Positions 16,838 through 26,694 are shown, counted from the first letter of the stretch. The stretch: DNA of 64,000 bases from Amycolatopsis sp. DSM 110486 (GCF_019468465.1 NZ_CP080519.1:4417001-4481000); one strand, 5' to 3'. The notes: a model not told the origin generated them from the sequence alone. Made by a program: numbers and translations.

Positions 16838-17806
16838 TCAGAAATTGCGGATGACGGAAACGGTTCCGTGCAAGGGATCCGTCACGTAAACGGCGCGCGA
16901 ACGCTGGTCGACGGCCACGTCGCCCGGGTTCACGCCGAGGCTCAGTTCGCCTGTCAGCACGCCGGCTTTGCCGTCCACTCGGGACAGTCCGTTCTGGCCG
17001 CCGTTGGTGTAGATCGTGTCGGTGCCTTGGTGCACGGCGATCGCCGAAGCTTCGCTGCGCAGCAACACGGTCTTGCTCTGCTCGCGCGTCACGGCGTCCA
17101 CAATGGACATGTGGTGGATCGCCGAGTTGGCCACGAACACGGTGCCGCTCGCCTCGTGCACCACCACACCCGTGGGCGACGCGCCGACCCCGGCGCTGCT
17201 CGTGAACTTGCCGGCGTCGATGTCGTACACCTCGACCGAGTCGGTAGTGGGGCTCGTGCAGTAGGCGATGCGCCGCCCGGTGTCGAGCGCGATCCCAGCG
17301 AGGCTCGGCTTCGGCGCCGCCACGATCCGCTGCGTGGTGAGGCTCAGCGTGTCGAGGATGGCGAGCGTCCCCAAGGTGTCGCTCACCGCGTAGACCTTGT
17401 TCGCCGCCGAGTCCACGGCGAGCGACGACGCGCCGGCGCCCGCGCCGACGACGCTCATCGTCTGGTGGCTGAGCGCGTCGAGCGCGATCACGGTGCCGCC
17501 CGGCGGGTTGGCCACATACACGCGGTTGGCGGCCGAGTCCACGGCGACGTCGCTGGGCTTGCCGCCGACCGTGATGATCGTGGTCACGCGCCCCGCGGCC
17601 GGGTCGATCACGGCGACGGAGCCGGAGTTCGAGTCGGTCACATACACCAGCCCCGTGAGCGGATTCACCGCGACGGCCGTGAGCGCCCCGCCGACGTCGA
17701 CGACGCTCACCTGCTCCGCAAACGCGGTCCCGGGCAGGCAGACACCCGCTACACCCACGGTGGCCAGGGCGAACAGCCCTCGTCGGCTCAGTTCGGGACC
17801 GCGCAT
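16838..17806 (-). CDS. Tat-exported YncE-like beta-propeller protein
   Basis: A 322-residue protein. It begins with an SRRGLFALATVGVAG segment and ends the leader at PGTAFA, which fits a twin-arginine signal peptide with an A-x-A cleavage site. The rest is a set of about seven repeats of the form AVDSAANRVYVAN, GTVIALDA and ALDTGRRIAYCTS, typical of YVTN/YncE seven-bladed propellers. Role unknown; such proteins are often cell-wall associated. It is alone on the minus strand between the LLM pair and the protease gene. Confidence 0.85.
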   Translation of the reverse strand: MRGPELSRRGLFALATVGVAGVCLPGTAFAEQVSVVDVGGALTAVAVNPLTGLVYVTDSNSGSVAVIDPAAGRVTTIITVGGKPSDVAVDSAANRVYVANPPGGTVIALDALSHQTMSVVGAGAGASSLAVDSAANKVYAVSDTLGTLAILDTLSLTTQRIVAAPKPSLAGIALDTGRRIAYCTSPTTDSVEVYDIDAGKFTSSAGVGASPTGVVVHEASGTVFVANSAIHHMSIVDAVTREQSKTVLLRSEASAIAVHQGTDTIYTNGGQNGLSRVDGKAGVLTGELSLGVNPGDVAVDQRSRAVYVTDPLHGTVSVIRNF

Positions 17807-17939
17807 CGCCCACCTCCGCCGAGGATGATCACTTTCCCGACCATAACCCGCCGGTGGATCATGCGAAGGAACTTCGGGTCGCCCGATCGCGTTGTTTCCG
17901 ATGAGTAATCACCCCTGAGAGCGGACGGAGGCGAGCCGC

Positions 17940-18788
17940 GTGCACAAACACCAGAACGGGCTGAAGACGGCATTGCTGCTCGGTCTGCTGTCGGCGATCA
18001 TCATCGCGATCAGCAGCCTCTTCGGCCGCGGCGCGCTGATCATCGGCCTGGTGCTGGCCCTCGGGGTCAACGCGTATGCCTACTTCAACTCCGAGAAGCT
18101 CGCCCTGCGCGCCATGCGCGCGCGGCCCGTGTCGGAGGTCGAGCAGCCCGCGATGTACCGCATCGTGCGCGAGCTGGCCACCACCGCGCGCCAGCCGATG
18201 CCCGCGCTCTACCTCAGCCCGACGGTCGCGCCCAACGCGTTCGCCACCGGCCGCAGCCCGCAACACGCCGCCGTGTGCTGCACCGCGGGCATCCTCGACC
18301 TGCTCAACGAGCGCGAGCTACGAGCGGTCCTCGGCCACGAACTGTCGCACGTCTACAACCGGGATATTTTGATCTCCTGCGTCGCCGGCGCGCTCGCCAG
18401 CGTCATCAGCGTGCTCGCCAACCTGGCCTTCTTCTTCGGCGGCAACAGCCGCGACGGCAACCCGTTCGTGTCCCTGCTGCTCGTCCTCGTCGGCCCCATC
18501 GCGGCGTCGGTGATCAAGCTCGCCGTCAGCCGCTCCCGCGAATACCAGGCGGACGCCTCGGGCTCCGAGCTCACGGGCGACCCGCTCGCCCTGGCCTCGG
18601 CCCTGCGCAAACTGGAGGCGGGCACGCGCGCGGCGCCTCTGGCCCCCGAACCGGCCGTCGTCTCGCAGTCCCACCTGATGATCGCCAACCCGTTCCGCCC
18701 GGGCGCGGGGCTGTCGAAGCTGTTCTCCACGCACCCGCCGATCGAGGACCGCATCCGCCGCCTGGAAGCGATGGCGCGGGGCTTCTGA
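17940..18788 (+). CDS. htpX: M48 family membrane metalloprotease, HtpX-like
   Basis: A 282-residue protein. Two N-terminal membrane segments (residues about 9-27 and 29-48) precede the zinc motif HELSH (residues about 138-142, from [12 protein letters not shown]). Further hydrophobic segments surround [10 protein letters not shown]. The third ligand Glu lies in [10 protein letters not shown]. This matches HtpX membrane proteases that degrade misfolded membrane proteins. GTG start with GGAGG nine bases upstream. The final C-terminal block [17 protein letters not shown] is the family signature. Confidence 0.9.
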   Translation: MHKHQNGLKTALLLGLLSAIIIAISSLFGRGALIIGLVLALGVNAYAYFNSEKLALRAMRARPVSEVEQPAMYRIVRELATTARQPMPALYLSPTVAPNAFATGRSPQHAAVCCTAGILDLLNERELRAVLGHELSHVYNRDILISCVAGALASVISVLANLAFFFGGNSRDGNPFVSLLLVLVGPIAASVIKLAVSRSREYQADASGSELTGDPLALASALRKLEAGTRAAPLAPEPAVVSQSHLMIANPFRPGAGLSKLFSTHPPIEDRIRRLEAMARGF

Positions 18789-18794
18789 GCGGAG

Positions 18795-19679
18795 CTACGC
18801 CCCGGTCGCACCCAACGACTGCGCCACACTCATCACGTAATCCCCATACCCCGATTTCGCCAGCTTCGTCCCCAGCGCATAACACTCGTCCGCGCTGATG
18901 AAGCCCATGCGCGCCGCGATCTCCTCGAGACAGGCGATGCGCACCCCGGTGCGGTGTTCCAGCACCTGCACGAACTGCCCGGCCTCCAGCAGCGAGTCGT
19001 GCGTGCCCGTGTCGAGCCAGGCGAAGCCGCGGCTGAGCTCGATGAGGGTGGCGCGGCCTTCGCGCAGGTAGGTGAGGTTGACGTCCGTGATCTCCAGCTC
19101 GCCGCGGTGCGACGGCTTCAGCGCGCGCGAGATGTCGACGACGCCGTTGTCGTAGAAGTACAGCCCGGTGATCGCGTTGTTCGAGCGCGCCTTCACCGGC
19201 TTCTCCTCGATCGACACGAGCTTGCCGGACCCGTCGATCTCGCCGACGCCGTAGCGCTCGGGGTCCTTGACGCGGTATCCGAACAGCACGCAGCCGTCGA
19301 GGTCGGTCGACGCGTCCTGCAGGGTGCGCGAGAAACCCTGGCCGTAGAAGATGTTGTCGCCCAGGACGAGGGCCACGGAGTCGTCGCCCACGAAATCGGC
19401 GCCGATGACGAAGGCCTCGGCCAGACCGTTGGGGCTGGGCTGCTCGGCGAAGCTGAACGACAGCCCGAACTGGCTGCCGTCACCCAGCAGGCGCCGGAAG
19501 TTCGGCAGGTCGGCGGGCGTGGAGATCACCAGGATCTCGCGGATGCCGGCCAGCATGAGCACCGAGATCGGGTAGTAGATCATCGGCTTGTCGTAGACCG
19601 GCAGCAGCTGCTTCGACACGGCCTGCGTGATCGGGTGCAGCCGCGTCCCGCTGCCCCCCGCCAGCACGATGCCCTTCAT
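18795..19679 (-). CDS. rmlA: glucose-1-phosphate thymidylyltransferase
   Basis: A 294-residue enzyme. [18 protein letters not shown] with [11 protein letters not shown] is the RmlA nucleotide-binding start, and [32 protein letters not shown] and [13 protein letters not shown] are full family signatures. It makes dTDP-glucose from dTTP and glucose-1-phosphate, the first step to dTDP-rhamnose and other deoxysugars. No other rml genes are adjacent; an RmlC-like protein exists in the separate operon at 5760-6302. ATG 19679 was chosen; an upstream in-frame start at 19691 has no ribosome site. It is convergent with the htpX-like gene, 6 bases apart. Confidence 0.95.
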   Translation of the reverse strand: MKGIVLAGGSGTRLHPITQAVSKQLLPVYDKPMIYYPISVLMLAGIREILVISTPADLPNFRRLLGDGSQFGLSFSFAEQPSPNGLAEAFVIGADFVGDDSVALVLGDNIFYGQGFSRTLQDASTDLDGCVLFGYRVKDPERYGVGEIDGSGKLVSIEEKPVKARSNNAITGLYFYDNGVVDISRALKPSHRGELEITDVNLTYLREGRATLIELSRGFAWLDTGTHDSLLEAGQFVQVLEHRTGVRIACLEEIAARMGFISADECYALGTKLAKSGYGDYVMSVAQSLGATGA

Positions 19680-19721
19680 CCGTCTCCTCACTCGTGGCGT
19701 TCACCGTCCCGAGTGAGTGTG

Positions 19722-20870
19722 TCAGCCCATCGGACCTTTGCCGAAGTAGGCCTTGCAGCCGAGGTTGTACTCGGTCGCGACCTCCAGCACGCTCTTCCCG
19801 CCGTCGACCGGCAGCAGCGTGGACGAGTAGTTGGGGCAGAAGTTGTTGTAGATGCCGGTGATGAGGATGGGGGCGGGCAGCGGGTACCAGTTGCCGGCGC
19901 CGAGGTTGTCGTTGGCGAGCAAGGTCTGGCCGTTGCCGGCGACGGGCGTGCCCTTGGCGTTGGTGTAGATCTGCCCGACCATCACGAGCCGCACGCCGTT
20001 GGGGCCGCCGGGGAAGAGCGTGACGGTCTGCGCGTGCTGGAAGTAGTTGCCGCCGGCCGTGTTCACGCGCGTGCCCGGATCGGCCGGATCGCCCCAGTTC
20101 GCGCCGTCCGCGGAGATCTTGTAGTACGGGTCGCAGTAGCGGTCGCCGTAGTTGCAGATCTCGTAGCTGAACCAGTACCGGCCGTCGGGCAGGCGCCGGA
20201 TGATCGGCATGCCCGGGCGGACGCGGTCGGGCGGGATGGCCAGCGTGAGCTGCTTGGTGCCCCAGTGGATCCCGTCGGTGGACGCGACGCGGTTGAGCAC
20301 CTGCGCGTACTTCGGGGCTTGGGTCTCGTCGGCGTAGTGCAGCCAGAGCGTGCCGCCGGCGTCGACGGTGAACTCGGGTTCCCAGATGCCGTCGTGGTTG
20401 TGCGAGATCGCGGCCTCGGACAGGTACGTCCAGCGCTTCCCGCCGGCGGAGCTGGCCCAGACCTTGATGCCGATGCGCCGCTGGGCGCCCGCGTCCTGCC
20501 GGTAGCTGGCCGCCCACAGCACGGTGCCCGCGCGCAGCCGGCCGACGCGTTGGGGCAGCTCGTAGAGGGTGCCGCAGCATTCGCCGAGCTTGCCGTCGGG
20601 GTCGCGGATCTCGCCGATCTTGTGGAAGCTCGCGCCCTCGTCGGTGCTCTCCATGATGGGCGTGAACTTGCCGCCGCCGTCCTCACTCGTGAGCGACGCG
20701 AGGATGTGCCCCTTGCCGAACGGCGAGAACTGCAGCCGGATCAGCCGCGCGTACGAGCCGTACCCCGGCACCAGCTGCTGCTTGTCGACCACGGCCGACG
20801 CGGGCGTGAGCCCGGCGGCCAGCACCACCAGTGACGTGAGGAAGGCGATCACGGGTGTCCAACGGCGCAT
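19722..20870 (-). CDS. secreted BNR/sialidase-fold protein
   Basis: A 382-residue protein with a Sec signal peptide (positively charged start, hydrophobic run, cleavage near TPASA at residues about 21-25). The body has Asp-box-like repeats (STDEGASFHKIG, SSAGGKRWTYLS, SADGANWGD), as in six-bladed sialidase/BNR propellers. A glycan hydrolase role is possible, but the Arg triad of true sialidases cannot be assigned. Six Cys residues suggest extracellular disulfides. An AGAGAGG ribosome site lies before ATG 20870. It sits upstream of rmlA on the same strand, 42 bases apart. Confidence 0.75.
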   Translation of the reverse strand: MRRWTPVIAFLTSLVVLAAGLTPASAVVDKQQLVPGYGSYARLIRLQFSPFGKGHILASLTSEDGGGKFTPIMESTDEGASFHKIGEIRDPDGKLGECCGTLYELPQRVGRLRAGTVLWAASYRQDAGAQRRIGIKVWASSAGGKRWTYLSEAAISHNHDGIWEPEFTVDAGGTLWLHYADETQAPKYAQVLNRVASTDGIHWGTKQLTLAIPPDRVRPGMPIIRRLPDGRYWFSYEICNYGDRYCDPYYKISADGANWGDPADPGTRVNTAGGNYFQHAQTVTLFPGGPNGVRLVMVGQIYTNAKGTPVAGNGQTLLANDNLGAGNWYPLPAPILITGIYNNFCPNYSSTLLPVDGGKSVLEVATEYNLGCKAYFGKGPMG

Positions 20871-21086
20871 CGGCGAACCTCTCTCGCGGGCGGGCCGCGC
20901 GATTACACCACGCAACCGCTTCCGTTCCGGCCCGCTTTGCGGCGCTTCCGCAGGTCAGCGCCAGGACTCCACTCGGTCGAGGGGTTTGACCCGCCCGATC
21001 GGGTGTCAGGTGGAGGTAACGGATCGTCAAAGGGTGACGAAAGATCACCTGAGAGCCGCGCGGCGGCTCACGAGGGGGAATGTCTG

Positions 21087-21773
21087 ATGACGCGCGTCCG
21101 CGGGCGTGTTGCGGTGCTGCTGCTCGCGGGCCTGGTCACGGCCTCGTGCAGCGTCCAGCCGTCGGGGCGCGGGGTGATCCTCGGGTCGCTGGGTGTCGAC
21201 GCGCCTTCGTCGACTTCGGTCGCGCCGCCCCCGCCCCCGCGTCGCCTGGAAGCCCCGACGGAAACCCACACCGGCAAGGGCGACGCCACGGTTCAGTTGT
21301 CGTGGCCCACCGACGTCCCCGGCTACCTCACCTTCGACTGCCCGCACTGCGACTCCAACATCTTCGTCCACACCGACGGCGACGAGAATTCGCTCATCAA
21401 CGCCATCGGCGCGTACCACGGCACGGTCTGGTTCAACGTCACCGAAGGCCGCGACCCCTCCCGAAACTTCACGATCAACGCGAACTCCTCGTGGACTGCC
21501 ACCCTCTCCGACCACCGCACCCTCCCTGCCGTCACGGCGGGCAAGCCCTACGCCGGCAAGGGCGACGCTGTGCTGGTGGTCCCCGCGGGCGTCACCCACG
21601 CGACCTTCAAAACCGGCTCGCGCGGCAACTCCGCCGTCTGGGTCCAGGGCGGCGGCACCATGGACCTGGCGGTCAACGAGATCGGCGCCACCACTTCGGA
21701 CTTCCCCGTGCCGGGCCCGACGCTGGTGGAGGTCCAGGCGTACGAGGGCTCGTGGACGTTCACGGCGTCGTGA
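21087..21773 (+). CDS. lipoprotein of unknown function
   Basis: A 228-residue protein with a lipobox (LVTASC, Cys about residue 21), so it is probably lipid-anchored outside the membrane. A Pro/Ser-rich spacer is followed by a beta-rich domain with two Cys in FDCPHCDSNIF and a repeated pattern (GKGDATVQLSWP ... GKGDAVLVVPAG) that suggests an internal duplication of a beta-sandwich unit. I do not recognise a named family. Its 3' end overlaps the convergent O-methyltransferase gene by 14 bases. Confidence 0.75.
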   Translation: MTRVRGRVAVLLLAGLVTASCSVQPSGRGVILGSLGVDAPSSTSVAPPPPPRRLEAPTETHTGKGDATVQLSWPTDVPGYLTFDCPHCDSNIFVHTDGDENSLINAIGAYHGTVWFNVTEGRDPSRNFTINANSSWTATLSDHRTLPAVTAGKPYAGKGDAVLVVPAGVTHATFKTGSRGNSAVWVQGGGTMDLAVNEIGATTSDFPVPGPTLVEVQAYEGSWTFTAS

Positions 21774-22773
21774 CGAGTTCCAGCACCGAGTAACCACCGC
21801 CGACCGGATACGTCCTCTCCCGCCGCCAGCCCGACGCGGCGAACAGGGCGTCGTACTCGTCCAGGTCGCGTTCCATGCCGTCGGTGACGTTGAGCATGTT
21901 CATGTCCACGCGCGTCGCGAAGTCCGGCGTGCCGAGCTCGCCGATCACCATCTCGACGACCAGCAGCCGCCCGCCTTCGGTCACGGCGGCGCGGCAGTTG
22001 CGCAGGATCGTGAGGCAGCGTTCGTCGTTCCAGTCGTGGAGGATCATCTTCAGCAGGTACAGGTCCGCGGGCGGTACCTCGACGAAGAAGTCACCCGCGA
22101 CGGCGGTGAAGCGGCCGGCCAGCCCACGCCGTTCGGCCTCCTTGCGGGCGCCCGGCACGACGTGCGGCAGGTCGAGCACCAGTCCTTCCAGCCGGGGGTC
22201 GGCGGCCATCAGGCCGAGCACGAAGTCGCCGTCCGCACCGCCGGCGTCGACGACGGTCGTCACGCCCGTGGTGTCCACCGTGGCCACCGCGCCCTGGGTG
22301 ACCAAACCGGACAGATCTCCCATCGCACGCGAGAACAGCGCGGCCTCCTCGGCGTTCTCCGGTTGCGCGAAGTAACCGAACAGGTCCGCGCCGAGCACTT
22401 CGCGCGCCTTCGACCCGCCCGCGCGAACGGCGTCGGGCAGCCGTTCCCACGACTGCCAGTGCGCGTGCTCGTTCTGCACCAGCACGAGCGACCGCATCGA
22501 GCCGGGCACGCCCGTGCGCAGCAGCTCGCCCAACGGCGTCAACGCGAAGCGGCGCTCGCCCTCGTACCCGAGCACCCCGAGCGACGACGCCGCGCGCATC
22601 AGCCGGTACGTCGTGCGGGGGTCGCTGCCCTCACGCTCCGCGACCTGCTCGGCCGTGGCGGGACCGTCGGCGAGGTGGTCGGCGATGTTCAGCTCCGCCG
22701 TGGCGCGCAGGGTCTGGGCGACCCAGCCGCCGGTGAGCAGGTCGAGCATCTGTGCTGCCGGGTCCGCGGTCAT
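21760..22773 (-). CDS. O-methyltransferase of the plant/antibiotic type (methyltransf_2)
   Basis: A 337-residue protein. It has an N-terminal winged-helix dimerisation region (LNIADHLADGPATAEQVAE, TYRLMRAASSLGVL), then a SAM site VVDAGGADGDFVLGLM, LDLPHVV, GDFFVEVPPADLYLLKMILHDWNDE (His that acts as catalytic base in the family) and LLVVEMVI. Known members methylate phenolic or polyketide hydroxyls. It is alone on its strand and divergent from an AraC-type gene, which probably regulates it. Substrate unknown. Confidence 0.88.
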   Translation of the reverse strand: MTADPAAQMLDLLTGGWVAQTLRATAELNIADHLADGPATAEQVAEREGSDPRTTYRLMRAASSLGVLGYEGERRFALTPLGELLRTGVPGSMRSLVLVQNEHAHWQSWERLPDAVRAGGSKAREVLGADLFGYFAQPENAEEAALFSRAMGDLSGLVTQGAVATVDTTGVTTVVDAGGADGDFVLGLMAADPRLEGLVLDLPHVVPGARKEAERRGLAGRFTAVAGDFFVEVPPADLYLLKMILHDWNDERCLTILRNCRAAVTEGGRLLVVEMVIGELGTPDFATRVDMNMLNVTDGMERDLDEYDALFAASGWRRERTYPVGGGYSVLELVTTP

Positions 22774-22929
22774 GGCGGGTCCTTCCGTACCGGGCCTGCC
22801 GGACTCCCCGGCGGCGCTCCGCCTCACGCTAGGAACGCCCCGGTGCCACGCGATTGGACGCGAACGCCGTCTCCGTTGAACCTCAGCGCCCGCGTTCGTC
22901 CGTGGTGGAGGGTGTGGAGACGCCAGTTC

Positions 22930-23541
22930 GTGGTGCGCCTCAACGATCCCTCGTGGACGTTCGAGGTCGAGCCGCGCACGACCGCGACCGTCCTGCAGCT
23001 GCCCGTCGACCAGCTGCGCCCCCACCTGGCCGACCGGCACGTGATCGGTCTCGCCGGCTCGGCGGAGGTCCGCCTTCTGCTCGCCCAGACCCGCGCCGTC
23101 GAGGCCACCGTCGACACCTTCACCCCGGTCGGCCTCATCACCGCGCGCGCGTCCTTGGTGGAACTGGCGAAGGGCGTCATCCTCGGCCACGCTGACTGCG
23201 CCGACCCCTTGCTGGCCACCGCCTTGGCCCAGGCCGCCCGCGACCTCGCCGACGCCCTGCTCCCGGACGCGGACCTCTCGCCGGCCGTGCTGGCCCGCCA
23301 CCTGAACGTCTCGGTCCGCACCCTCCAACGCGCCTTCGCCGGCTTCGACGAGTCCGTCACGGCCTACGTCCGGCGCCGCCGCCTGGAACGCGCGCGTTCG
23401 GACCTGGCCACGGGCCACGCCACCGTTTCGGAAGTCGCGGCCCGCTGGCAGTTCTCGGACAGCAGCCACCTGATCCGCGCGTTCAAATCCCGCTACGGCC
23501 AAACTCCGACGCAGTTCGTCAGGTCAGCTCAGCAGCAGTGA
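22930..23541 (+). CDS. AraC family transcription regulator
   Basis: About 203 residues from GTG 22930, with GGAG ten bases upstream; an in-frame GTG at 22912 is possible. The C-terminal part has two helix-turn-helix units: LSPAVLARHLNVSVRTLQRAFAG and ATVSEVAARWQFSDSSHLIRAFKSRYGQTP, which is a complete AraC DNA-binding signature. The N-terminal effector domain is short compared with the usual about 300-residue family size. It is divergent from the O-methyltransferase gene across a 156-base gap, so autoregulation and control of that gene are plausible. Confidence 0.85.
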   Translation: MVRLNDPSWTFEVEPRTTATVLQLPVDQLRPHLADRHVIGLAGSAEVRLLLAQTRAVEATVDTFTPVGLITARASLVELAKGVILGHADCADPLLATALAQAARDLADALLPDADLSPAVLARHLNVSVRTLQRAFAGFDESVTAYVRRRRLERARSDLATGHATVSEVAARWQFSDSSHLIRAFKSRYGQTPTQFVRSAQQQ

Positions 23542-23752
23542 CGTCGGTCGACGGTCTGGTCGTCCGGTCAGTGCCGAACCCCACACGACGCCACCGTCCT
23601 CGGGCGTCGGCGGAGGGGTGTCCTGGCCGCGGCCGCCGGCCGTCCGCACTGGCGATTCCTCAGCGACAGCCCGGAGTCGCTCGCCGTCAACGCGCTACGT
23701 CACCAGAGGGGACGTCGAAGCGGGCACCCTGCGACCGGATGCCCGCGGCGCC
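23542..23752. other. 211-base gap without a supported gene
   Basis: Lies between the AraC regulator and yajQ stops, which converge. I see no gene or strong hairpin here. Confidence 0.5.
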
Positions 23753-24244
23753 TCAGCGGTAGTTCGTGAACTGCAACGCGATCTCGAAATCCTTGCCCTT
23801 CAACAGGGCGATCACGTCCTGCAGCTGATCCTTCTTCTTGCCCGACACCCGCAGCTGGTCGCCCTGGATCTGGGCCTGGACGCCCTTCGGGCCTTCGTCG
23901 CGGATGAACTTGGCGATCTGCTTCGCCTTGTCCGACGCGATGCCCTGCAGGATCTTGCCGCCGATCTTGTAGATCTTGCCGGACAGCGCGGGCTCGCCGG
24001 CTTCGAACGCCTTCAGCGAGATGCTGCGCTTGATCAGCTTCTCCTTGAAGACCTCCACGGCCGCGAGCGCCCGCTCCTCGGTCTCCGACTCGATGGTGAG
24101 CGCTTCTTCGCCGGACCAGTCGATGCTCGTGCCCGTGCCCCGGAAGTCGAACCGGGTGCCCAGCTCCTTGCTCGCCTGGTTCAGGGCGTTGTCCACCTCC
24201 TGGCGGTCGACCTTGCTCACCACGTCGAAAGAGGGATCCGCCAC
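23753..24244 (-). CDS. yajQ: YajQ family nucleotide-binding protein
   Basis: A 163-residue protein. It has [20 protein letters not shown] at the start, then [21 protein letters not shown] and the C-terminal [21 protein letters not shown], which are the hallmarks of the UPF0234/YajQ family of duplicated ferredoxin-like domains. Some family members bind cyclic di-GMP, which is of interest because a large EAL protein lies downstream at 35410-38043. Start is GTG with a GAGG-type site five bases upstream. Confidence 0.95.
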   Translation of the reverse strand: MADPSFDVVSKVDRQEVDNALNQASKELGTRFDFRGTGTSIDWSGEEALTIESETEERALAAVEVFKEKLIKRSISLKAFEAGEPALSGKIYKIGGKILQGIASDKAKQIAKFIRDEGPKGVQAQIQGDQLRVSGKKKDQLQDVIALLKGKDFEIALQFTNYR

Positions 24245-24371
24245 GTGTCCTCACACCTCGTACTCGCTCGTCAGGGGCCACCAGCCTAGCCCCTGTCACC
24301 TGGTGGGGTCCCCGGTTGATCGGCGCGTCGGACCGTTGGGTATCCTTCTACGCGGCCGGTCACCCGGCCAT

Positions 24372-24453
24372 GGCAGGTTACCCAAGCGGCCAAAGGGATC
24401 TGACTGTAAATCAGACGGCTCAGCCTTCGGGGGTTCGAATCCCTCACCTGCCA
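24372..24453 (+). tRNA. tRNA-Tyr (GTA)
   Basis: The 7-bp acceptor stem GGCAGGT/ACCTGCC, discriminator A at 24453, the long variable arm of a class II tRNA, and anticodon GTA in loop CTGTAAA (stem TCTGA/TCAGA) identify tRNA-Tyr. CCA is not encoded. A plausible promoter is TTGATC at 24316-24321 with TATCCT at 24341-24346 (19-base spacer). Confidence 0.93.
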
Positions 24454-24463
24454 CACCAGCCAA

Positions 24464-24503
24464 ATCACCCCCGTGACCAGCGCCAACAGGTCACGGGGGT
24501 GAT
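24464..24503 (+). terminator. terminator of tRNA-Tyr
   Basis: A perfect 15-bp inverted repeat, arms 24464-24478 and 24489-24503, with a 10-base loop, followed by CTTGTGTT. It starts 11 bases after the tRNA. Confidence 0.8.
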
Positions 24504-24654
24504 CTTGTGTTGCGCGGCTGTGTGCAGGCGTGTGCGGCCGTTTCCGGTTGCCCGCCCCACATACGCCCCACAGATTTTCGAGCCTCACCTGCCGGTGAGC
24601 GCCCTTGCCGCGACTACGCGGAACACCTGCTCGGCTGAGTGACGGGACACCGAC

Positions 24655-25305
24655 ATGTACCGAAGACGCACCCTGGGCTTCTCGCTCGCCGCACTCACGT
24701 TGGCGATCGGCGCATGCTCGGGACCAACGGCTCCAGCGGGGAACCACCCCGCGCCGGCCACGTTCGCGCCAACGGCAACCACGCCGTCCTCAAGCGCGAC
24801 AGCAGCCCCCACGCTGTCCTCGGACGGCTACATCATCAGGAAGGTTGGCGACCGCGCGGAGGTGAGGACCCCGGACTCGCCCAACCCGGTTTTCGACTTC
24901 TGGATCACGAAGATCCAGGTCGACCCCGAGTGTTACCAGGATCGCGTGGAGGGCGTACACATGCTGCTCCTCGATGTCACCGTCAAGACGTACACGCCCG
25001 CCGCACCCGTCGATCTTGAGACCGTCTACGCCCTCCTGAACCCGTGGGCGTTCGAGATCAAGGGCGCGGACGGAGCCACCCAGGTCAGCCAAAAGGGAGA
25101 ATGCCCGAAGTCCGAGCCGCTGCCGCAGCACTACGCCGCCAACAGCAAGTACACGGGCCAGATCCCGTTGATTTCGCTGGCCGCGTCGGGGACCTTGATC
25201 CTTCTTCCGGACGGGCCGAAGGTCTTCGCTCCGACCGACCCCGCTCTGGCCCCGCCGAAGACTCCAGCTCCAGGCACCTCGAACGGGTGGGAGTGGCGTT
25301 TCTAG
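24655..25305 (+). CDS. lipoprotein of unknown function
   Basis: A 216-residue protein with a lipobox (AIGAC, Cys about residue 21) after an N-terminal RRRTLGFSLAALTL leader, then a Thr/Ala/Pro/Ser-rich linker of about 30 residues. The mature domain (IRKVGDRAEVRTP, FWITKIQVDPECYQD, LLLDVTVKTY, YTGQIPLISLAASGTLILLPDG) has the strand pattern of DUF4352/telomeric-repeat-binding-like immunoglobulin lipoproteins, though this is only a resemblance. It stands alone, downstream of tRNA-Tyr and its terminator. Confidence 0.75.
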   Translation: MYRRRTLGFSLAALTLAIGACSGPTAPAGNHPAPATFAPTATTPSSSATAAPTLSSDGYIIRKVGDRAEVRTPDSPNPVFDFWITKIQVDPECYQDRVEGVHMLLLDVTVKTYTPAAPVDLETVYALLNPWAFEIKGADGATQVSQKGECPKSEPLPQHYAANSKYTGQIPLISLAASGTLILLPDGPKVFAPTDPALAPPKTPAPGTSNGWEWRF

Positions 25306-25744
25306 CCGCGGCGCATGTGAGCGTGGGTCATTCGTGGGCCGCGGCGCCTGTTGCTGGTGCGGACGGTCGTGAACGTGCAGGTCAGCCCTCCGTCGGGTCT
25401 GGATCGCTGTTGCCTGCAATTCAGCAAAGATTCCGGAGTCGGCAAAGAGGGCGGCGTTCTTTCGCGATAGGGGTAGATGCTGCGATTGTGAAAGAGATCT
25501 CGGGGGATCATGCAGTCCCATTAATCGAGCGCAATACGATCACATTGTCCCACTGGCTGAAGGTGGCATGAACGACGTAACCAACCTCCAGCACCGGCCG
25601 CCGGCCGACGAGGACTAATCCATGTTGGAGTAGGAGCGCGAAGTCGACCGGTGGGTGGGTGACCAGCCGGAGCGATGGGAGCGTCTCTGTCCTGCCGCCT
25701 CACATACACCCACGGCAGAGTCTCGATTCGACAAACGTGCTGTC
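25306..25744. other. 439-base gap, locally lower GC, no supported gene
   Basis: Between the lipoprotein stop and the convergent PPOX stop. The stretch 25470-25570 has lower GC than its surroundings. A plus-strand frame there ends at 25571 with a protein-like tail (KEISGDHAVPLIERN..LSHWLKVA) whose stop overlaps an ATG (ATGA) opening a 16-codon reading frame to 25618. This may be a gene remnant, but no start or family is recognisable. Confidence 0.35.
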
Positions 25745-26170
25745 TTACGAGGTGCTCACCTTCGTCGGCGTCACCACCACCGCGACGGAGAACAACTCGG
25801 CGAACCGCTCAGGCGTGTCGAACAGTGCCGCGATGCGTTCGGTGTACTTGGCCAGGTACGCGGGGTTCCGGTCGGCCGGCGGGGCTGTCGCGGGCGTGGC
25901 CAGGCCTTCGATCCGCACGACGTTGCGGCCGACGTCGGTGACGTCCAGCACCAGGCTGACTTTCGGGTTGGCGGCGATGTTGCGCAGCTTTCGCGTGTGA
26001 GGGCGGCTGTAGAGCAGGACCGTTCCGTCTCCGCGCGTGAGGAACCACACGGGCACAGTGACCGGCTGCCCGTCCGGCCGCACGGTGGTGAGCCACGCCA
26101 TCAGGTTGTGCTCCAGCCGCGACTCGACCCGTTCGCGGTCGGCGGGTGGCAGGTGCGTCGTGAGTTCCAC
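25745..26170 (-). CDS. PPOX-class F420-dependent/FMN flavoprotein
   Basis: A 141-residue split-barrel protein. It has LMAWLTTVRPDGQPVTVPVWFL, LLYSRPHTRKLRNIAANPKVSLVLD and the C-terminal AYLAKYTERIAALF..FSVAVVVTPTKV, as in PPOX-class F420-dependent enzymes of actinobacteria. These reduce F420-dependent substrates or bind FMN. GTG start at 26170 is well supported by GGGGAGG about five bases upstream. It has 114 bases of divergent space to the next plus-strand gene. Confidence 0.85.
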   Translation of the reverse strand: MELTTHLPPADRERVESRLEHNLMAWLTTVRPDGQPVTVPVWFLTRGDGTVLLYSRPHTRKLRNIAANPKVSLVLDVTDVGRNVVRIEGLATPATAPPADRNPAYLAKYTERIAALFDTPERFAELFSVAVVVTPTKVSTS

Positions 26171-26284
26171 AGTGGTCCTCCCCAGTCGGTACACCGCCAG
26201 GCTAACGGCGAGGTCCGACAATTTCGGGTGATCAAAGGCCCGACCAGGGGATTCACACCCGGGTGTGATGGCAGACTTCCGGGC

Positions 26285-26665
26285 ATGGGCGAGGTCATCG
26301 GGTTCCAGCCGTTCCGCAGCAGCTTCCCCGCACCGCCGCCGGGCTGGCACGAGGCTCACGTCGGCGCCCTCGACGAGTTCGATCACCTCATGATCTACGT
26401 GTGCCGCGCGGCGGTGCCGTCCGACGTGGACGTCGAGGACCCGACGTACGAGGCCTGGGACGACTGGGACGTCCAGGCCCTCATCGACGCCCTCGGCGGC
26501 CAGGCACGGCTCGACGAGCTCCTCCTCGACCCCGCCACCGCGCCCGCCCTGCTCACCCGCCTGCCGGAGACGCTGGAGCGTCATCGTCAGGTCGTGATCG
26601 ACATCGACATCTACTACGCCCTCACCAAGCTCGCTTCGATGCTCGGCCGCGTGGAGGCGACGTAA
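26285..26665 (+). CDS. hypothetical acidic protein
   Basis: A 126-residue protein beginning MGEVIGFQPFRSSFPAPPPGW. It is acidic and mostly helical by composition (EAWDDWDVQALIDALGGQARLDELLLD), with no signal peptide or membrane segment. I recognise no family. The ribosome site is weak. It is 29 bases upstream of another unknown gene on the same strand, so the two and the following 76-residue protein may be one small operon. Confidence 0.6.
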   Translation: MGEVIGFQPFRSSFPAPPPGWHEAHVGALDEFDHLMIYVCRAAVPSDVDVEDPTYEAWDDWDVQALIDALGGQARLDELLLDPATAPALLTRLPETLERHRQVVIDIDIYYALTKLASMLGRVEAT

Positions 26666-26694
26666 GCTCGTCCCCAAACTGGGGGGAAGTGCCG

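Noticed and set aside
24372..25744. Integrated element at tRNA-Tyr
   Set aside because: No integrase and no direct repeat of the tRNA 3' end was found within the window; only a lipoprotein and lower-GC DNA follow.
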